The notes beneath the pieces are model-generated. The model saw only the letters and a list, made by a program, of their open reading frames with translations, ran no database searches and was not told the DNA's origin. 6,849 nt of DNA from Bacillota bacterium (lineage in GTDB: Bacteria; Bacillota; Bacilli; Alicyclobacillales; SLC66): assembly GCA_021797415.1 (NCBI GenBank), contig JAJZZT010000023.1:1-6849 (forward strand), written 5' to 3'. Numbering within the stretch: the stretch's first letter is position 1; every line of letters begins with the position of its first letter. Both the position numbers and the translations under genes were made by a program. This document shows positions 3,355 through 6,849 of this stretch, in pieces.

Positions 3355-6273
3355 TCAGCGAACGCGCAACGCCCACCCACCCGTCTGCGCACGAAAGGCT
3401 TCCAGAACCTCTGCGGGAATGGTCCCGGCAACCCGCACGGCCACCGTTTGGTCCGCGAGATACACACTGGATGGCCCGGTGGACGGAATCCCCGCCTCGC
3501 GCAGCAACTGGTCGGCCAGGTCCATCAGGGCTTGCTGGTTCACGCTTTGCGCCACTTGCACCGGCACGCCGATGTGCTCGGCGCACGCAGCCAGCCACTT
3601 GGCATGGGTACGGCCCCACTCCGGCGTCAAGAATCCCAGTTCCACACGATCGCCGTACCAGGACTTGCGATAGAGGGTGATTCCATCCTCCGCGGCCGCG
3701 CGCTCGATCCACGTCAACGCGTCGTGCATCGTCATCGCGCCCGGCTGGATCGGCTGGGCTTGTCCACCGCTCTCAACGGTAGCGTGACGGATCAGCGCCC
3801 ATCCCGTTGCCGCCCGAAACGCCTCGCCCGCACGCGCCCATTCCGCCCCCGCGAGAGTGGTCTTGACCTCCACCGCCTTTTGATCCAAGCGCAGGGACGG
3901 TTGCGCCCCCATGTGACCGCCGGCCTCCTCGATGCACGTCCGGGCCAGCAGGGCCAGTTGGGCTTGGTTCGTGGTCGTGCCCCACGCCAAGCGCCACCCG
4001 GTTTCACGCGTGATGTGCGCTTCGCACGCCTTCGCCTCCGGCGTGCCGGTCACTGCGTCCGGGAAGCAGACGGTAATACGCAGAATGCCGGCCGCCGGAT
4101 CGACGCCTACTTTGGTCGTACGAAAGGATTCGGGCAAGAGCGACTTGGCCGTGCGCATCGCCTCGTTTTGCTCGACCCGGCGGGATAGGGCGGGCGCTTG
4201 GGTCTCGACATCCAGCGTCACCGCTCCTCCCACCACCGCCGTCAGGGTTTGCTCGATCAAGACGCGCGCCGTGTCGGGCAGGTCGCCATAGAGCGGCAGG
4301 ACGATCCGCTGTTCCTCGGTGAACAACCGCGGACTGCCGACCGTCGCGGTGACTCCGTGCGCCGACAGGACTTCCTGCACCCGTCGCAGCAGGGTGGGGG
4401 CGTGGACAAACGGCTCAACGCGATACGGCCAGCCGTCCCACGTGCGCGCCTCCACCCGCGTGCGCACCTCCTGGGGCACGGCCCAGGGGAACGCCACGAA
4501 CACCCGATGCTGCCCGGTCATCGGATCAGACTCCATTTTGCGCCACGCATACGGTTCCAGCATCCGCGCGATCTCGTGGAGCTCTGCGGCGTTCGGGTCG
4601 CTGGCCGTTTCCTGCTGTCGCGCCAAGTGGTACGCAAGGCGTTCGGCCGGGCGGTTCCCGTACAGGCGGTCCTCCGCCACACAGGCTTGCGCCGCATTCC
4701 ACAGGCCCTGCAGATAGCGGTCGGACGCCTCGCCCACCGGCACGCGCCCGAAGGTTTCCAGGATGCGGTCGCTCGTTGTGTACGCCACGGTTTGATCCGC
4801 TTGCAACAGGTCGACTCCTTGACGATCGATGGTTTGGATCACCCCGAGCGCCAGGGCATCGTCTTGTGCGCCGTCTTGTGCGAAGAGCGCGATGTGCCCT
4901 GGACGGATGGCCCCGAGGACCGTTCTTCCCGGTGTGTTTTGTCGGACCGAAAGCGTGTCGCCCACACGGGGGATCTGCACGGCGCAAGCGGCCAGTTCTT
5001 GCGCGAGGCCGCGTTTGGCCTCGTCATCCCCGTGCACCAGCCAGACGGCTTGCGGCTTGACTTGCCCAATCAGTTGGGCCAGTTCCCGGCGGTCGGCGTG
5101 TGCGGACAAGCCGTAGAGTTCCACGCGCGCCTTCATCGGCACGACCCGGTCCGACAGAATCCAGCGCCGCTCTTCGGGCGCCTGCTCCGTGAGCCGAAGG
5201 AGTTGGCGGCCCGGAGACTCCTCATCCTGGTAGCCGCACAAAAAGACCGCGTTTTGGTCATTCCCCATGATCGCCTGCGCATACTGCACGGACGGCCCGC
5301 CGTTTAGCATCCCCGACGAGCTGATGATACAGGCCGGTTTGCCTTGGAGCACCGATCGGCGCTCTTCGCTGCGGCGGATGAACTGCACGTCATCCCGCGG
5401 AAACAGGCGGCCCTTCTCATGCAGGGTGCGCTTGACCGGACCGCGCAGCAGGTGCGGGTACGACTCGTACACCGGGCAGATGACACGCACCAGGCCATCG
5501 ACCACCAGCGGAAATTTCGGGATCGACCGATTGTGCGCCATCGCGTCGAGCAGGATCATCAGGACTTCCTGCGCACGTCCGACGGCAAACGCGGGGATCA
5601 GGACGAACCCGCCCGCTTGGACTACCTGGGCCACCTGCTCGACCAGCGTACGTTCTTGTACAGCCCGCGAATCATGCAGGCGGGCGCCGTAGGTCGATTC
5701 GGCGATGACGACATCGTACGTGTCTCCGTGGGGAATGCGCGCCCCCCCGATCAACCGGCCCGGCGTGACCGACACGTCTCCCGTCACCAGGACGCGCCCC
5801 TCGTCCGTCGCGAACCCGATGGACACCGCCCCGAGGATGTGGCCGGCCGTGTACGTCACGACCTTGAATCCCTGCCAGTCCATCGGACGATCCTGCGGCA
5901 TAAGGCGTACACGATCCCACAAGGCGAGCAGTTGCGCTTCGGAGAACAAACCCGGCTTCCCCTCTCGTTCCCCCAGACGCAGCGCGTCTTGCAGCATGAT
6001 CCGGGCGATGTCGGCGGTGGGCGCCGTCATGAACACCGGCGCATCCGGGTACAGGTGCGAAACGATGGGCAACGCGCCGATGTGGTCGTGATGGGCGTGC
6101 GTGATAAAGATCGCCTCGATACGGGCGTTTTCCCGCTCCAGTCGGGCTAGGTCCGGCAGCGGATTTTGTTCGTCCATGCGGGCGCCGGCGTCGACCAGCC
6201 ACTGGGAATGATCGGTTTGGAACCATAGGCAGGTGGCGCCGATGTCGGTGCCGCCGAGAAAGGTGGCGTTCAT
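3355..6273 (-). CDS. Beta-CASP metallo-beta-lactamase-fold RNase with long repeat-containing C-terminal extension
   Basis: 972 residues; ATG 6273 has AGGAG seven bases before it. Residues 1-~440 are a complete CPSF73/TTHA0252-type nuclease. They hold HAHHDH (H59, H61, D63, H64), H145 in TAGHILGA, D166 in VTGDV, the beta-CASP Glu in AESTYG (E192), His in SAHAD (H392) and His in WLVHGD (H414, RNA-specificity/RMMBL end). All two-zinc ligands are therefore present, predicting an active RNA endo/exonuclease in the cytoplasm. The usual size is ~430-470 residues; this one has ~530 more. Residues ~448-510 look like a small beta-rich domain (LALGVIQTIDRQGVDLLQ). From ~561 to the end, six units of ~66 residues repeat a helix-strand-helix-strand plan (see findings), several ending in a TGW-like turn. 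The extension is probably for substrate binding. It is GC-rich, preceded at 40 bases by an integrase fragment, and its start resembles an independent gene. RNase J is a less likely assignment because motif order and length differ. Confidence 0.9.
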   Translation of the reverse strand: MNATFLGGTDIGATCLWFQTDHSQWLVDAGARMDEQNPLPDLARLERENARIEAIFITHAHHDHIGALPIVSHLYPDAPVFMTAPTADIARIMLQDALRLGEREGKPGLFSEAQLLALWDRVRLMPQDRPMDWQGFKVVTYTAGHILGAVSIGFATDEGRVLVTGDVSVTPGRLIGGARIPHGDTYDVVIAESTYGARLHDSRAVQERTLVEQVAQVVQAGGFVLIPAFAVGRAQEVLMILLDAMAHNRSIPKFPLVVDGLVRVICPVYESYPHLLRGPVKRTLHEKGRLFPRDDVQFIRRSEERRSVLQGKPACIISSSGMLNGGPSVQYAQAIMGNDQNAVFLCGYQDEESPGRQLLRLTEQAPEERRWILSDRVVPMKARVELYGLSAHADRRELAQLIGQVKPQAVWLVHGDDEAKRGLAQELAACAVQIPRVGDTLSVRQNTPGRTVLGAIRPGHIALFAQDGAQDDALALGVIQTIDRQGVDLLQADQTVAYTTSDRILETFGRVPVGEASDRYLQGLWNAAQACVAEDRLYGNRPAERLAYHLARQQETASDPNAAELHEIARMLEPYAWRKMESDPMTGQHRVFVAFPWAVPQEVRTRVEARTWDGWPYRVEPFVHAPTLLRRVQEVLSAHGVTATVGSPRLFTEEQRIVLPLYGDLPDTARVLIEQTLTAVVGGAVTLDVETQAPALSRRVEQNEAMRTAKSLLPESFRTTKVGVDPAAGILRITVCFPDAVTGTPEAKACEAHITRETGWRLAWGTTTNQAQLALLARTCIEEAGGHMGAQPSLRLDQKAVEVKTTLAGAEWARAGEAFRAATGWALIRHATVESGGQAQPIQPGAMTMHDALTWIERAAAEDGITLYRKSWYGDRVELGFLTPEWGRTHAKWLAACAEHIGVPVQVAQSVNQQALMDLADQLLREAGIPSTGPSSVYLADQTVAVRVAGTIPAEVLEAFRAQTGGWALRVR

Positions 6274-6313
6274 GGTACGCTCCTGTTCAATGGGATTGGG
6301 TTAATTTTAGAGG

Positions 6314-6529
6314 TCAATCCTTCACTCGTTTCGATACGTTCTCGTGGCCGCCGCGTTCGTCCACCACATCGGCAACGCGCAACGCCAGCAGGTCCGATAC
6401 GCGCAGGCCGGAGTCGATCCCAAGCGTGAACAAACAGTGGTCGCGCAGGCCGGTCAGCGGATTGGCCCGCAGGACCCGCTTCATGGTGTCGATCTGGCGC
6501 TTCTCGCGGATAGGCTGCACAAACTCCAC
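6314..6529 (-). pseudogene. Tyrosine recombinase (phage-integrase family), N-terminal half only
   Basis: 71 residues from GTG 6529, which has GAGGAGG eight bases upstream. MEFVQPIREKRQIDTMKRVL is the start of a short (~180-190 residue) integrase type found in Bacillota. LRDHCLFTLGIDSGLRVSDLLAL contains the first catalytic Arg of the R-K-H-R-Y set. The sequence aligns up to VSKRVKD, where REQKTGK should follow, and then stops at TGA 6314-6316. The Lys, HxxR and Tyr parts are missing, so it cannot recombine DNA. The nuclease ATG lies 40 bases further on. The break suggests that a deletion or insertion joined the nuclease gene to this locus. The fragment may still supply an upstream transcript. 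Confidence 0.75.
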
Positions 6530-6543
6530 CGGCTCTGCCTCCT

Positions 6544-6777
6544 CTATGCGTCGTTTCGGCTTGCTGTCGTCGGGATGGATTCTCCAAAAGCGTCCACTCC
6601 GGCTCGCTGCTCTCTTTCTACCACACCTAATCCGTGTTCCAGAATCGCTTGCAATGCTTCGTTTCGCGAAGGGATGCGTCCCGGCACGTTCCGCCGGTAC
6701 TCATGAACTTCCCTCCGCCTGGCGCTTCGCGCCTAGACGGGGGTTTCCAACGTCGCCATCGGAGTTTCCTGGCTCAT
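6544..6777 (-). pseudogene. Ribbon-helix-helix protein gene, interrupted by an in-frame stop
   Basis: In one frame from ATG 6777 (or ATG 6759, AGGA eight bases before) the reading is MSQETPMATLETPV, then TAG at 6733-6735. It continues in the same frame as REVHEYRRNVPGRIPSRNEA LQAILEHGL and a polar tail to TAG 6544-6546. The second part is the typical helix-turn-helix of an RHH protein (compare the intact one at 1675-1869), and the first part looks like its N-terminal strand region. The stop is created by the edge of the 16-base palindromic repeat 6718-6733, which replaces the expected strand-to-helix residues, so insertion of that repeat probably broke the gene. The stop lies 14 bases before the integrase GTG, so the two were an operon. 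Confidence 0.55.
6718..6733 (+). repeat. Copy 2 of the 16-base palindromic sequence
   Basis: CCTGGCGCTTCGCGCC, identical and in the same orientation as 166-181, with the inverted repeat GGCGC-TTC-GCGCC. Here it lies inside the broken RHH gene and forms part of its premature stop (with the following TAG, read on the minus strand). No further identity is seen on either side of the two copies, so the repeated unit is about 16 bases. Confidence 0.65.
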
Positions 6778-6849
6778 CGACTTGTGCGCAACACAGAGAT
6801 CATCTGCATCGCGTCTTATTTTGGTCTCCTCAGGCTTTTGCGCAGGTTG

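Noticed and set aside
4198..5307. 369-residue plus-strand open frame opposite the nuclease gene (and the similar one at 3319-4188)
   Set aside because: Low-complexity Arg/His/Pro-rich translation antisense to a GC-rich gene with full family motifs; a codon-bias shadow.
6270..6587. 105-residue minus-strand open frame covering the integrase fragment
   Set aside because: Shadow of the integrase frame, rich in Arg and Gly, ends at the nuclease start without its own binding site.
1..6849. CRISPR array, tRNA or rRNA genes
   Set aside because: No regularly spaced repeats with unique spacers and no tRNA- or rRNA-like segments were seen on either strand.

Overview
The window looks like an accessory, mobile-element-rich stretch of a Gram-positive (Bacillota) chromosome or plasmid. 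The pointers are strong GGAGG-type ribosome binding sites, GTG starts, and gene types common in spore-forming Firmicutes; an Alicyclobacillaceae-like thermophile would fit, but that is a guess from protein flavour and from the GC-rich large gene. Base composition changes sharply: about 1400-2860 is clearly AT-richer, while the 3.4-6.3 kb gene is GC-rich, so the parts probably have different origins.

Left part (1-800): debris. It holds the C-terminal end of an IS200/IS605 Y1 transposase, entering from the left edge and followed by a hairpin. Next comes the N-terminal fragment of an IS110-type transposase on the minus strand, then the 5' 57 codons of an SRAP (HMCES/YedK-like) gene that keeps its catalytic Cys2 but is cut off.

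Middle left (801-1377, minus strand): an intact Phd/YefM antitoxin and RelE/ParE toxin operon whose reading frames overlap by 17 bases. Middle (1675-2846, plus strand): an apparent operon of a 64-residue ribbon-helix-helix protein, a 130-residue protein of unknown function, and a DUF6036-like nucleotidyltransferase. It looks like a toxin-antitoxin or defence module with its own small repressor. A hairpin can cover the ribosome binding site of the second gene.

Gap (2847-3354): no convincing gene, but dense in inverted repeats: a 9-bp pair, a 15-bp compound stem-loop, a perfect 18-bp pair with a 19-base loop, and an 11-bp tandem repeat. This is probably a relic of mobile elements or a structured RNA.

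Right part (3355-6849, minus strand): a 972-residue beta-CASP metallo-beta-lactamase-fold nuclease. Its N-terminal ~440 residues are a complete TTHA0252/CPSF73-like RNase, and its C-terminal ~410 residues appear to be six diverged copies of a ~66-residue alpha/beta module. It sits 40 bases behind a tyrosine-recombinase fragment truncated just before its catalytic half. That fragment in turn follows a broken ribbon-helix-helix gene interrupted by a second copy of the same 16-base palindromic sequence found near the left edge.

The most interesting items are the repeat-tailed beta-CASP nuclease, the RHH/unknown/nucleotidyltransferase module and the structured gap between them.
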